A DNA stretch of 25,173 nucleotides, taken from IMG/VR virus record IMGVR_UViG_3300022925_000165, positions 1 through 25,173 of that record, one strand, 5' to 3'. The position numbers were made by a program, and so were the translations under genes. Within the stretch, counting starts at the first letter, position 1. Each line of letters begins with the position of its first letter. The stretch is from a virus. The notes beneath the pieces were generated by a model that was not told where the DNA came from, searched no databases, and saw nothing but the letters and a program-made list of their open reading frames with translations. Shown piece by piece: positions 1 to 8,745 of this stretch.

Positions 1-3000
1 CTTCAGATGTATCTAAAGTATATGCAGGTAAAAATAATGTGTAGAGATGCATTGCATTATCTAACTCTCCAGGCACTCTTGGAGATGATGAACTTGCACC
101 TTTTAAAACTTTAAAGTTACCATCTTTATCTAAAAATATTTTATCAACTCTTCCTAAATAGTATTCAAAATCTGATCTTACGTCTGAATTAAATTTAATT
201 GGTTGTACTACTGAAGCACCTGAACCATCAAATGATCTGTCTTGTACACCTGAATCTATTGTTGATGCATCATCAACTCTTGGTCTAAAATCTAAACTAT
301 CTCTTAATTCATATCTAACACCTGTTGTTGATGAAGTGTAAGATGGAATATCTTCGTAATCAATAACACCTGAGTATGAATCAACATCAAAGTAATCACC
401 TGAACTGTGAGAAAAGTAATCAAAATCAATTAATAATTGTCCTGTTGGTGTTACTTCACCTGATTTTAATTTAATTCTACCAATGTCATAGAAGTTATCT
501 CTTTGACCGTTATCTAAATCAAATCTACTTGTAATGTCTGTATCACTTGTAGTTGCAGCTGTACTAAAATCAGCGGCCATGTAAATGTTATTAATTTTGT
601 AAACATCAGCCTTTGCTAATCCAATAGTTCCACTTTCAATTGTTGCCTGTGTTGATACAGCAAGTGTTTCATTTGAATTTAATGTTTTACCTTTTGAAGT
701 TCCTACAGATTTGTTTATAGTTAATAATGCTTTAACGTCATGTGAAGCGTAGTTAGCACCAAAGTCAATAGTTAATTGTGTTTTAGCAACATTTAAAGAA
801 AAGATTGCAGTTCCTTCATGGTTATTTCCTGTCAAACTTAATACATCACCTACAGCACCAGAGCCGCCAGAACCTAAACTTGTAATTGAAATAGTAAAAT
901 CATTTTCTGATAAATCAGCAAATGTTTCATCTACACCAGCAGTAAATGTTCCAATACCATCTCCAGTTAGTGATTTAATTTCATGTTTTCTAAATGTATA
1001 ACTTGTATCTGAAGCATTACCATTTGCAGTTGTTCTTAATGTTTTAATATTTGTATAAGGAAGTTTGAATATAGAAACATTTTTTTCAGGTGATTGTGAT
1101 TTTGCTCTTCTTCTTGTTACAATTGTTTTTGTAGAAGCAGCTGCAGTTACACTTGATAAAGTTAAACTTGAATTAGATATAATTGCCTCTACTAATTTTG
1201 TTTCTGTGTTACCACTATCATTTGTAAATGAAATTGAATCACCAACTTTTAATTCTTCAGTAAATCTTGTATTAATACCTTGTACATCAGCAGAACCTGA
1301 ACCAACGTCAATTGATCCTGTTAACACTAAGTTATCTCCATATGTAGCATCTAATGCTGTATCAGCAGTAAATGTTGGACTACCAGACATTGCAACTTGT
1401 TTAACTGATGGTAAATCAAATGATGTAACACCTTTTAATCCTACAGCATCTGCTTGAATAACAGCTGTGTTACTTGAGGTGCCTCCTGTAATAGTTTCTC
1501 CAGCAACAAAGTCACCTTGTACGTTTGATATTACAACAACACCATGAGCGACTGTACCACCAGAACTCCATGCTGAAAAGCCTGAAGTATCTATCGAAGT
1601 CGTACCGTCTGTATCATATAATTCAAAGTCATTTGTGCCTGGATTTCTTACTGTATAAACGTTACCGTTTAATTCTGTCATACCTGAAACGCCAGTAATT
1701 GTAACTTGTTGACCTTCTTTAAAGTTATGTCCTGTAACTGTAACTACTCCAGGATTTGCTTGTGTAACACCTGAACCAGATATAGTTCCACTTTCTGTTG
1801 AAGAATATTCTTGTACAACACCTGTTGCACCTGATGTGCCACCTGTTACAATTTCTCCATCAGTAAATGATTGTGCAGTGGTTATATTTAAATGTTTAAA
1901 CAAAACAATATCAAAAAGATAATGTCTGTAAATTGCACTGGTTAAAGATGAACTTGAAAATATGTTTGCTGATGCAGTACCAGCTGCATATTCAAAACCT
2001 CTACTTTTTGCTCTACCAATTGTAGTAATAGATGAATCTGATCCTGAGTTAGCACTACCACGTGAACTTGTAGCCACGTTATGTAGGGTTAATCCTTTAA
2101 ATGGTTCAACACCTGATGCAGAAGCAATATCTGGTGTACCATAAACGTTTGTTACGTTAATATAGTTACCAATATCAAATCTTGTACTAAAGTTGTTTTG
2201 TGTATCAAAATCCCTAGCCTTATCTACATCAATATAAGTAGTAGCTATAGTATCTATTTCATATCCTTTTACATATGCTTTTCCAGGAGAAAATCCTACA
2301 GCAAGTTTAGTAGTATCGCCACCATTTGCTGATGTGTAGATACCTCTATTATTACCTAATGCTAAATGTTCTCTAACATCTATGTCAAATGGTTTTACAA
2401 TATAGTCACCAGACTCGTCAAATGTTCTTCTTGCCAAAGTATCTTCTAAAACAGCGTACTCAGTTGATCTTACTTGATTTTGTAAAGTACCACTTGATAA
2501 TCTTAATAATTCATAAAAGTTATTATCTTCAGTACTTGTTAAAGTTTTTTTAGCTAGTGTTAATTCTATTTTAAATCTATGAGCACCAGGTGCGTTTGTA
2601 TTTGAAACACCTTGTGCATTATCATTTAAACTTGTGTCATCACCAGGTGTTACAAAAGATTCTGTAACCGTTAAACCTACTCTATAACTTGGAGTATTTG
2701 TATATTTGTCTAAGATTAATGTTTGAGCAGAAACTTGAACATGAAAACCATTAATGTAGTAAACACCTTGTTGTATTTGTGCAGCTGAACCAGTTGCAGT
2801 TGTATTTACAACAGCTGTATCACCCGATGAAGCAGTTAATGTTTCACCATCTGAAAAAGCAATTGTTGTATTATCTGTTCCGTTTGAATTAAAATACTTT
2901 ACAAATAAAGTGTCTGGATCAGTACCATCAGTTGCAACAGCATTTACTACTTTTGCAGTAACTAATGATGTGCCACCTGTTATAGTTTTACCAATATAAT

Positions 3001-3265
3001 CAGCGATTGTTGAATTTGATTTAGATGTTAATTTAACAGCATAGTAATTTAAATCATATCCAATTTCACCTGGAATGACCATTGCACCTTTATCAAAAAG
3101 ATGATCTGATAGTCTTTCTATTTGATTTTGTATTTGAGTTTGGGATTGAGTTAATTCTCTAGCCTGTACAGCAAATGCAGGTCGAAAAAGAATACGGTGA
3201 AACTTTTTTGACTCTGTAAAATCGTCATAATAAGGACTGACATTAAAATCAGTTGGACTTGGCAT
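1..3265 (-). CDS. Large DUF4815-type virion structural protein, partial at the left edge
   Basis: An open frame begins at the ATG at 3265-3263 and runs off the window, so about 1,088 codons are visible and the C-terminus is missing. The ATG is preceded by a good Shine-Dalgarno (GAGGAAAT, 6 nt away). The N-terminus (MPSPTDFNVSPYYDDF, then a glutamine-rich RELTQSQTQIQNQIERLSDHLF helix) is the pattern I associate with the DUF4815 family of marine T4-like phages, large tail or baseplate-periphery proteins of unknown exact role. The rest is Gly/Thr/Ser-rich, beta-rich sequence with short modules of the form GE-x-x-TGGTSGA-x-x-x-V, also present in the gp7-like and gp8 proteins upstream. It lies directly downstream of gp8, where T4 has genes 9-12, so an outer baseplate or fibre-attachment role is inferred. 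Family call fairly sure; function not. Confidence 0.8.
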   Translation of the reverse strand, partial: MPSPTDFNVSPYYDDFTESKKFHRILFRPAFAVQARELTQSQTQIQNQIERLSDHLFDKGAMVIPGEIGYDLNYYAVKLTSKSNSTIADYIGKTITGGTSLVTAKVVNAVATDGTDPDTLFVKYFNSNGTDNTTIAFSDGETLTASSGDTAVVNTTATGSAAQIQQGVYYINGFHVQVSAQTLILDKYTNTPSYRVGLTVTESFVTPGDDTSLNDNAQGVSNTNAPGAHRFKIELTLAKKTLTSTEDNNFYELLRLSSGTLQNQVRSTEYAVLEDTLARRTFDESGDYIVKPFDIDVREHLALGNNRGIYTSANGGDTTKLAVGFSPGKAYVKGYEIDTIATTYIDVDKARDFDTQNNFSTRFDIGNYINVTNVYGTPDIASASGVEPFKGLTLHNVATSSRGSANSGSDSSITTIGRAKSRGFEYAAGTASANIFSSSSLTSAIYRHYLFDIVLFKHLNITTAQSFTDGEIVTGGTSGATGVVQEYSSTESGTISGSGVTQANPGVVTVTGHNFKEGQQVTITGVSGMTELNGNVYTVRNPGTNDFELYDTDGTTSIDTSGFSAWSSGGTVAHGVVVISNVQGDFVAGETITGGTSSNTAVIQADAVGLKGVTSFDLPSVKQVAMSGSPTFTADTALDATYGDNLVLTGSIDVGSGSADVQGINTRFTEELKVGDSISFTNDSGNTETKLVEAIISNSSLTLSSVTAAASTKTIVTRRRAKSQSPEKNVSIFKLPYTNIKTLRTTANGNASDTSYTFRKHEIKSLTGDGIGTFTAGVDETFADLSENDFTISITSLGSGGSGAVGDVLSLTGNNHEGTAIFSLNVAKTQLTIDFGANYASHDVKALLTINKSVGTSKGKTLNSNETLAVSTQATIESGTIGLAKADVYKINNIYMAADFSTAATTSDTDITSRFDLDNGQRDNFYDIGRIKLKSGEVTPTGQLLIDFDYFSHSSGDYFDVDSYSGVIDYEDIPSYTSSTTGVRYELRDSLDFRPRVDDASTIDSGVQDRSFDGSGASVVQPIKFNSDVRSDFEYYLGRVDKIFLDKDGNFKVLKGASSSSPRVPGELDNAMHLYTLFLPAYTLDTSE

Positions 3266-3279
3266 ATATTTCCTCTATA

Positions 3280-4779
3280 TTAAAACTCAATGATTAATTT
3301 TATATTTTCTGTTTGATCAGTTGCTCTTGTAATTTTTGTTCTGTTTTCAACATAGATAATGTCACCTGAGTCATGTTGTAATTCTGGAGCAGCATAACCT
3401 GAAGTAAATGTTACATTGTTTACTGTTCCACTTTGAGATGTTTCTGGTGTTCCAGTTGCACTTGAACCTTGACCAGTAATTACGTTTGCACCTGAAAATG
3501 CAGTTACATTTCCATTACTATCAGCACCAGCATCATTATGTCTTGTCTGAATGTAATATAAAATACCGTTTACAGAATCCCACTCTACAACTTTACCAAC
3601 AGCACCTGTAGTTGCTTGATTGATTTCTTCATCAGCAGTAAATGTGCCTGGAGTTGGAGAACTTGCAATCTTCACAGCATACGTTCCTCTTAGTGTTGCA
3701 GCTGAAGCAGCTGTTCCACTTGCATTGTTTGGATCCTTAATTAAAGTAATTTTTCTAAAATCGTTTGCAGCTGTAAAGTCACCTGAATTTGTACTTTCAG
3801 TTCCTTCTAAAGAAGTATTTAACATTACAAAAAAACCACCTAATTCTTCTACAGCATTTTTGCCATGACCACCTTTTGGTGGAATAATAACATCTAGTTC
3901 AGCGCCTGATCCAGCACCACCAGCATTTGTTGCTGTAATTATATCAGCGTTTCTAATATAACCAGATGTATATCCTGAACCTCTTGTTGTAACTGTAACT
4001 GCTGTAATAACACCTGAAGTTAAAGTTACTGAAGCAACTCCTCCTGTACCATCACCTCTTATTGGTATAGCAGTTATTGTTCCTGATGTTGCACCACCTG
4101 AAACTGTATATGCAGAACCACCAGCTTTAATTTTAATTACATCTAATGCACCATCAGTAGCAGCTGCCGAAACAGTTGAATTTGTAGATACACCCATAAA
4201 ATCTGTAGATAAAAAGTTTGCTTGTTCAGATGCTGAAAGTGTGTACATGTACTTCCATTTATAATCGTCTGAAGTAGTAATTACTGAAGTTGATGTACCT
4301 GATGGTTTTTCAGTAGATGTACCATTATTATTATTATCTAAACATTTGTAAACATTGTAATCTTCAGTTACAACATAAAAAGTTGAGTCAAATAAAGTTG
4401 TTGCACCACTATTTGATGTAACTTTTGTTGATGTGTTACCAGTTACATATTCTTCATAGTCGTGTCTGTAAATATCGTAAACTGTTCCTGATGTCCAATT
4501 TCTTCTAGGTATTACAAATGATACATTTGAACCTGTAATTTTCTTTGCAGCTAATAGATCATCATAGTTTTTAAATTCGTTTAATACACTATCTGCTGGT
4601 GTAATTGGTGCAGACTCAGTTCCTTCGTAGTCTGTTCTTCCGTCTGGTCTTGTTAAAGTACCAAATTCTTGTGCTCTACCTATTCCTAAGTAGTAAACTG
4701 TCGGAGAAGCCTCAGAAAATGATTCCTGAAACTGTTCCGCATTGTTCATTCTAAATTTGTTTGTTATTATTGCTGGCAT
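3280..4779 (-). CDS. 8: Baseplate wedge protein gp8
   Basis: 499 residues, longer than T4 gp8 (334). Landmarks remembered from T4 gp8 appear in order: ITNKFR near the N-terminus (T4 VTSKFR), PADSVL near residue 60 (T4 PTDSVL), VIPRRNW (T4 VIPRRDW), VYKCLD (T4 VYRCLD), DDYKWKYMYTL (T4 DGYVWEYLFEI), FRKITLI (T4 FRQISII) and the C-terminal HSGDIIYVENR...DQTENIKLIIEF (T4 HSGEMIYMENR...DQTEEINILFTF). Gp8 dimers form part of each baseplate wedge and contact gp6, gp7 and gp10. The extra length is a Gly/Thr-rich beta insert after about residue 200, with GSGY-type repeats also seen in the neighbouring gp7-like protein. A TATAAATA box and GAGGAAT Shine-Dalgarno lie just upstream. Confidence 0.93.
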   Translation of the reverse strand: MPAIITNKFRMNNAEQFQESFSEASPTVYYLGIGRAQEFGTLTRPDGRTDYEGTESAPITPADSVLNEFKNYDDLLAAKKITGSNVSFVIPRRNWTSGTVYDIYRHDYEEYVTGNTSTKVTSNSGATTLFDSTFYVVTEDYNVYKCLDNNNNGTSTEKPSGTSTSVITTSDDYKWKYMYTLSASEQANFLSTDFMGVSTNSTVSAAATDGALDVIKIKAGGSAYTVSGGATSGTITAIPIRGDGTGGVASVTLTSGVITAVTVTTRGSGYTSGYIRNADIITATNAGGAGSGAELDVIIPPKGGHGKNAVEELGGFFVMLNTSLEGTESTNSGDFTAANDFRKITLIKDPNNASGTAASAATLRGTYAVKIASSPTPGTFTADEEINQATTGAVGKVVEWDSVNGILYYIQTRHNDAGADSNGNVTAFSGANVITGQGSSATGTPETSQSGTVNNVTFTSGYAAPELQHDSGDIIYVENRTKITRATDQTENIKLIIEF

Positions 4780-4796
4780 TTCTTATTCCTCATTTA

Positions 4797-4804
4797 TATT
4801 TATA
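4797..4804 (-). promoter_or_regulatory. T4-type late promoter box before gp8
   Basis: TATAAATA on the minus strand, an exact match to the T4 late -10 box, in the 35-base gap between the gp10-like gene and gp8. It ends 17 nt before the gp8 ATG, so transcription would start within or next to the gp8 Shine-Dalgarno, giving a very short leader. The gap is AT-rich, so a chance match is possible. Confidence 0.5.
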
Positions 4805-4814
4805 ATCATTTTTA

Positions 4815-6104
4815 TTACGTTCCTGATCCAAATAATGTTTTAACTATTGTACCTGACGAGTTTAAAATATCAAGTCTTACGGCACCTGACAACTCAGATG
4901 ATGTGATAGTATTTGCTTGAATAGATGCAGTACCCGTAACATTGCCTGATCCATCAAAACTTGCAGACGTCCACACTACATCTCCTGTCATACCTATTGT
5001 TCGACCTGTGGCTAATGTAGTTGCTGTAGTAGCACTTGTTGCTGTAGTAGCACTTGTTGCTGTAGTAGCACTTGTTGCTGTAGTAGCATTACCTGTAACA
5101 TTACCTGTAACATTACCTGTAACATTACCTTCTAAATTTGCGACAATAGTTCCTGCAGTTATTGTTAAATTACCTGTATCAGAAGCTGTGGCAGTTGTAG
5201 TACCTAAAATAAACTTATCTGCTGACTCATCCCAAGCGATTATGGCATTATCTCCAGTAGAGCCTCTTTCAATAATAATACCAGAGTCATTTGCATTTGA
5301 TGATACACCTGAGTTTAACTCTAATAAATTATCTGTAACTGTAGTATTTGTAGATGATACTGTTGTTGTTGCACCATTAACTGTTAAGTCACCTGTAACT
5401 GTTACATCATTAGCAAAAGTTAAGTTACCTAAATTATCTCCTGAAATCCAAGTTGTAGTTGTTGAACCATCGTTACCAGCTATTTTTAATTGTCTATTGC
5501 CAGTAGCTGAATCTGCATCAACAACTCCAATAATTACATTACCATCACCAGTAGTAAGGGTCTGACCGGCACTTTTTCCAATAAGTGTATTATAATGAGC
5601 AGCATTTGTTATTGCAGCACCAGCTAAACTTCCAATTAATGTGTTAAAGGATCCTTCAGTAATTGAATCCCCAGCACCAGAACCAATCATTGTGTTTCTT
5701 GTTGCAGTAGTTAATTGTGTACCAGCATCTTTACCAACTGCTGTGTTATTATCTCCAAGAGTAATTGCATCTAAAGCTCCAATTCCAACACCAGTATTAT
5801 TCTCGGCAGCGTTTAAAGTTCCTGTTGTTGCATTACCAATTAAAATTGAATCTGTAAAGTTAGTACCACCAATTTTTAACCAATCACCTGTAGGTGAGTT
5901 AATTTCAGGACTTGTTAAAGTCTTATTTGTTAATGTTTCTGTTCCAGTTAAAGTGACAAAACTTGCACTACTTAAAGTTGATCCGTCACCAAATGAAGTA
6001 TAGATTTCATTAAAGTTGTCGTTAATTAAATCACCAGCGGCTCGAAGTGTTGTACCTGTGCCGTCATTTGCAATTGTTCCGATGTTTATTGTTTGTTTTG
6101 ACAT
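4815..6104 (-). CDS. Fibre-like baseplate protein with a T4 gp10-type N-terminus
   Basis: 429 residues. The first ~40 (KQTINIGTIANDGTG...LINDNFNEIYTSFGDG) closely follow the start of T4 gp10 (KQNINIG..DDGTGD..., INENFDELYYELGDGD), the domain that anchors gp10 on the baseplate wedge. The rest is unlike gp10: residues ~95-190 hold repeats such as NNTGVGIGA, NNTAVGKDAG, NTMIGSGAG, NTLIGSLAG and NTLIGKSAG, typical of trimeric beta fibres. Then comes a Thr/Ser/Asn-rich stalk with exact short repeats (NVTG and ATTATS units) around residues 330-365. Likely a baseplate-attached fibre or spike between the gp7 and gp8 genes. Receptor binding is inference. A TATAAATA box and a GAGAGAG ribosome site precede the ATG. 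The opposite-strand frames here are mirror images of the repeats and not genes. Confidence 0.8.
   Translation of the reverse strand: MSKQTINIGTIANDGTGTTLRAAGDLINDNFNEIYTSFGDGSTLSSASFVTLTGTETLTNKTLTSPEINSPTGDWLKIGGTNFTDSILIGNATTGTLNAAENNTGVGIGALDAITLGDNNTAVGKDAGTQLTTATRNTMIGSGAGDSITEGSFNTLIGSLAGAAITNAAHYNTLIGKSAGQTLTTGDGNVIIGVVDADSATGNRQLKIAGNDGSTTTTWISGDNLGNLTFANDVTVTGDLTVNGATTTVSSTNTTVTDNLLELNSGVSSNANDSGIIIERGSTGDNAIIAWDESADKFILGTTTATASDTGNLTITAGTIVANLEGNVTGNVTGNVTGNATTATSATTATSATTATSATTATTLATGRTIGMTGDVVWTSASFDGSGNVTGTASIQANTITSSELSGAVRLDILNSSGTIVKTLFGSGT
5023..5087. repeat. 18-bp tandem repeat inside the fibre gene
   Basis: Three exact copies of GCTGTAGTAGCACTTGTT (5023-5040, 5041-5058, 5059-5076) plus 11 bases of a fourth. 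On the coding strand each unit gives six residues of the ATTATS stalk repeat. Exact copies at DNA level suggest recent expansion by slippage or recombination. Confidence 0.95.
5088..5131. repeat. 12-bp tandem repeat inside the fibre gene
   Basis: Three exact copies of ATTACCTGTAAC (5088-5099, 5100-5111, 5112-5123) plus 8 near-matching bases. It encodes the NVTG repeats and directly abuts the 18-bp array. Confidence 0.95.
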
Positions 6105-6117
6105 AACTCTCTCTTAC

Positions 6118-6125
6118 TATTTATA
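6118..6125 (-). promoter_or_regulatory. T4-type late promoter box before the gp10-like fibre gene
   Basis: Exact TATAAATA on the minus strand, 13 nt before the ATG at 6104, followed by GTAAGAGAGAGTT. The same box-plus-purine leader occurs in front of the other fibre-like gene at 15345, which supports a real promoter and ribosome-site unit. Confidence 0.6.
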
Positions 6126-6127
6126 TG

Positions 6128-8740
6128 TTATCCTGCATCCATTGTAACATTAGTATTATCAAATGTTGTTGTTGTTTCATCCATTGTATTTTGTGATACA
6201 TCGCCTATTTGTGCAGGAATTGTAAAGTTTGTTTTAAGTTTTCTTCCTTCTTCACTTGAAGTCATTAAAAAGATTGCATTTGAACCATCTAAAGATGTTC
6301 TTGTTCCTTGTACTTTAATATCATTTAATATTGCAAAAGTAATACCACTACTACTTAAACCTGAATTTGCAGTAACTCCAAATGCAGTATTAATAAATCT
6401 GTTTAAAACACCAAATCTTGGCCCAGCATATGCAAACCCTTGTCTTACATTTGTTAAACCACCTAATGAGTTAGGTAAGTTTCTTCTAACTCTACTTACA
6501 TAATCTATATGTATAGGTTGTGTTTTTAAAGTAACATCTCTTGTTGTTTTATCAAACTGTGTAATTGTTCCATCATCTAAATCAGCTGATACACCTAATT
6601 TTGCATTTGCTCTTAATGTAGTACCATCGGTTTCAGTTCCTAATCTACGACCAACAATTGTAGAATATAATTTAGATAGAACTGATCTTAGTATTTCTGT
6701 AATACCAGAATTTATACCAGTGACTCTTCTTACTTGTGCATTTAATCTTGTTTCTACAGAAATCTCACCTTGAAAATAAAAACCAGCAGAGTGAAGTGTT
6801 TTAATGTAACTATCTCTCCATTCATTGATTGATCTTCCAACTCTAATAATGTATGAGTAGTCCTGATACAACAAACTATCTTGTATTCTCATTGTATCTT
6901 CAGACACCCAACCATCTTCATTTAAAAAAGTACCATCAGTTGTAATTGTTGCTGAAACACCAACTGTAGCTGTGCCTTGTTGCAATCTTCTTATTGTAGC
7001 TGTAGCACCACCAGATCCTGTAATTGTTATATCTGTACCAAATGTGCCTGAGGCATCAGATAATTTTAAAACATTTGTATTTGTGTTAAGTGAAACTACT
7101 GTTGCAGTTATTGTAGAAGAACCATCCGAACCTAAACCTGAAACACTTTCACCTATAGTAAAAGCACCCACTATATCTGAAACTAAAAGATAAGTTGGAA
7201 GAGTCACAGTTGGTAGTGGAGAAGCTTGATAATTATAACCAGCCTCTACAACGTTTATTGTTAAAGCTCTTCCTATTTCAGATCCGTATGCTAAAACTTT
7301 TGCACCAGTACCAGACGTTGAACTTATAGTTAATGTTGGTAATGAAGTAAATCCATTTCCATTATCAATCATTCTTACGTCTGTAATATCTCCGACACCT
7401 GTACCACTTTCTTGTACAACTTTGTCTCCATGATATGGATCACTTACAGTAGTACCACCTTCTAAAATTAATTGACCATCTCCTGTTCCATCTTCTAATG
7501 TAACGCCACCATTAACCACAGAAACTTTTGCTGATGCATTACCTGAACTAAAGTTAACAACATCACCCATTTCGTATCCTGTACCACCATCGTCAATTAC
7601 AACTTCTTGTATAGAACCTGGTCCAACTGGTCCTATTTTTAATGAAGAGCCTGTACCTCCAGCTGTAAGTGCAATATCATCACCTTCATTATATAATGCA
7701 CCATCATTTGTAATAATCTTATTATCAATAATACCTGTAATAGTAACAGATACAGTTACATCTGAGTCTGTATTGTCAACACCTGTAATTGTTTGACCAG
7801 CAATAAAAGTACCATTTACAGACGTATCTCCTAAAACTAATTCAACAACAGTGACACCTCCAATAATAAATTTAAATACATCTTCAACTACAGCTGTGGC
7901 CTGATTAATAGATGAACTTGTTGGATTATTTGCTTGAGTTATTGTTTGTCCTACAAGATTTGTAGCGTCTGAACTTCCTATTTCTAAACAACGTAATATT
8001 TTTTTTGTATCCCATTTACCATCGGATACTCTTAAAATATTATCTTTTGGATATCTTATTTCTGCCTGTTCATTAAATAATAGTTTAAAGAATATTTCAC
8101 TTGCACGTTTTGTACCTTTTGCTTGATAAAGTGATTTAATATTTTTAATTAGGTTTCTTTTGTTAACATCATCATCTAGTGTATCAGGTATAGAAGTTAA
8201 AAATGAATTTCTAAATTTGGTTAAAAATCCTGATATAGTTTTATCCACATCAGCATAATCTAAAAGTTGTTGTATGTTTTGAACTGGATTGGCTCTGTAC
8301 TTGCCAATATTTGCCTGAGCACCTGAAGATGAACCTGTAATTAATTCACCTTCTATAAATTTATTTTGATGTGTAACAAATAAACGAGAACCTGTATCTA
8401 CATCTTCTACTAATATTGTAGCAGTAGCGCCTGATGTGGCACCTGTAATTAATTCACCGTTTAAAAAATCACCGTATGATGTATCTTCTAAAAGTATTCT
8501 ATCTGTAGAATCATCTTTGTTTACATTTGTACCATCTAACAATATAAAGTTTGTTGCACCAGTGGCACTATCTAATTGAAGATGATCTGGATCACCAATG
8601 TTTGTTAAAGTAATTTCTGCTGATTCTAAAAGTTGATAATATGCTTTTACAAAGTCTAAAAATAATGGATGATCTTCAAGTACAAAATCAGGTACTTGTG
8701 AATTTAGAAGATTTGATATTTTATCTTTAAAGTCGGCCAT
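6128..8740 (-). CDS. 7: Baseplate wedge protein gp7-like (C-terminal-core form)
   Basis: 870 residues, against 1,032 in T4. It matches the C-terminal third of T4 gp7 as I remember it: VPDFVLEDHPLFLDFVKAYYQLLE (16-39; T4 PDSYLLQDSNFEAFCEAYIQYL), a segment with LYQAKGTKRASEIFFKLLFNEQAEI near residues 205-230 (T4 FYSTKGIEASYKFLFKVLYNEEVEI), and YQDYSYIIRVGRSINEWRDS...HSAGF (T4 SRSYYVMKIKSNLPSSRWKSD...HPVGF). Its place between gp6 and gp8 is that of T4 gene 7. The large N-terminal part of T4 gp7 is absent. Beta-rich inserts fill other positions, including two GELITG-type modules at ~94-110 and ~129-145 and several GGTGY/NGNGF motifs. Gp7 anchors the wedge and binds gp10, consistent with the gp10-like gene next door. 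Confidence 0.82.
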   Translation of the reverse strand: MADFKDKISNLLNSQVPDFVLEDHPLFLDFVKAYYQLLESAEITLTNIGDPDHLQLDSATGATNFILLDGTNVNKDDSTDRILLEDTSYGDFLNGELITGATSGATATILVEDVDTGSRLFVTHQNKFIEGELITGSSSGAQANIGKYRANPVQNIQQLLDYADVDKTISGFLTKFRNSFLTSIPDTLDDDVNKRNLIKNIKSLYQAKGTKRASEIFFKLLFNEQAEIRYPKDNILRVSDGKWDTKKILRCLEIGSSDATNLVGQTITQANNPTSSSINQATAVVEDVFKFIIGGVTVVELVLGDTSVNGTFIAGQTITGVDNTDSDVTVSVTITGIIDNKIITNDGALYNEGDDIALTAGGTGSSLKIGPVGPGSIQEVVIDDGGTGYEMGDVVNFSSGNASAKVSVVNGGVTLEDGTGDGQLILEGGTTVSDPYHGDKVVQESGTGVGDITDVRMIDNGNGFTSLPTLTISSTSGTGAKVLAYGSEIGRALTINVVEAGYNYQASPLPTVTLPTYLLVSDIVGAFTIGESVSGLGSDGSSTITATVVSLNTNTNVLKLSDASGTFGTDITITGSGGATATIRRLQQGTATVGVSATITTDGTFLNEDGWVSEDTMRIQDSLLYQDYSYIIRVGRSINEWRDSYIKTLHSAGFYFQGEISVETRLNAQVRRVTGINSGITEILRSVLSKLYSTIVGRRLGTETDGTTLRANAKLGVSADLDDGTITQFDKTTRDVTLKTQPIHIDYVSRVRRNLPNSLGGLTNVRQGFAYAGPRFGVLNRFINTAFGVTANSGLSSSGITFAILNDIKVQGTRTSLDGSNAIFLMTSSEEGRKLKTNFTIPAQIGDVSQNTMDETTTTFDNTNVTMDAG

Positions 8741-8745
8741 TTCAT

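Noticed and set aside
1065-1457. 130-codon plus-strand frame
   Set aside because: Antisense to the DUF4815 gene, with a similar valine/threonine shadow composition and no ribosome site.
4942-6003. Two plus-strand frames (207 and 120 codons) rich in valine and alanine
   Set aside because: They mirror the repetitive Thr/Asn/Gly codons of the gp10-like fibre gene and show no motif or start signal.
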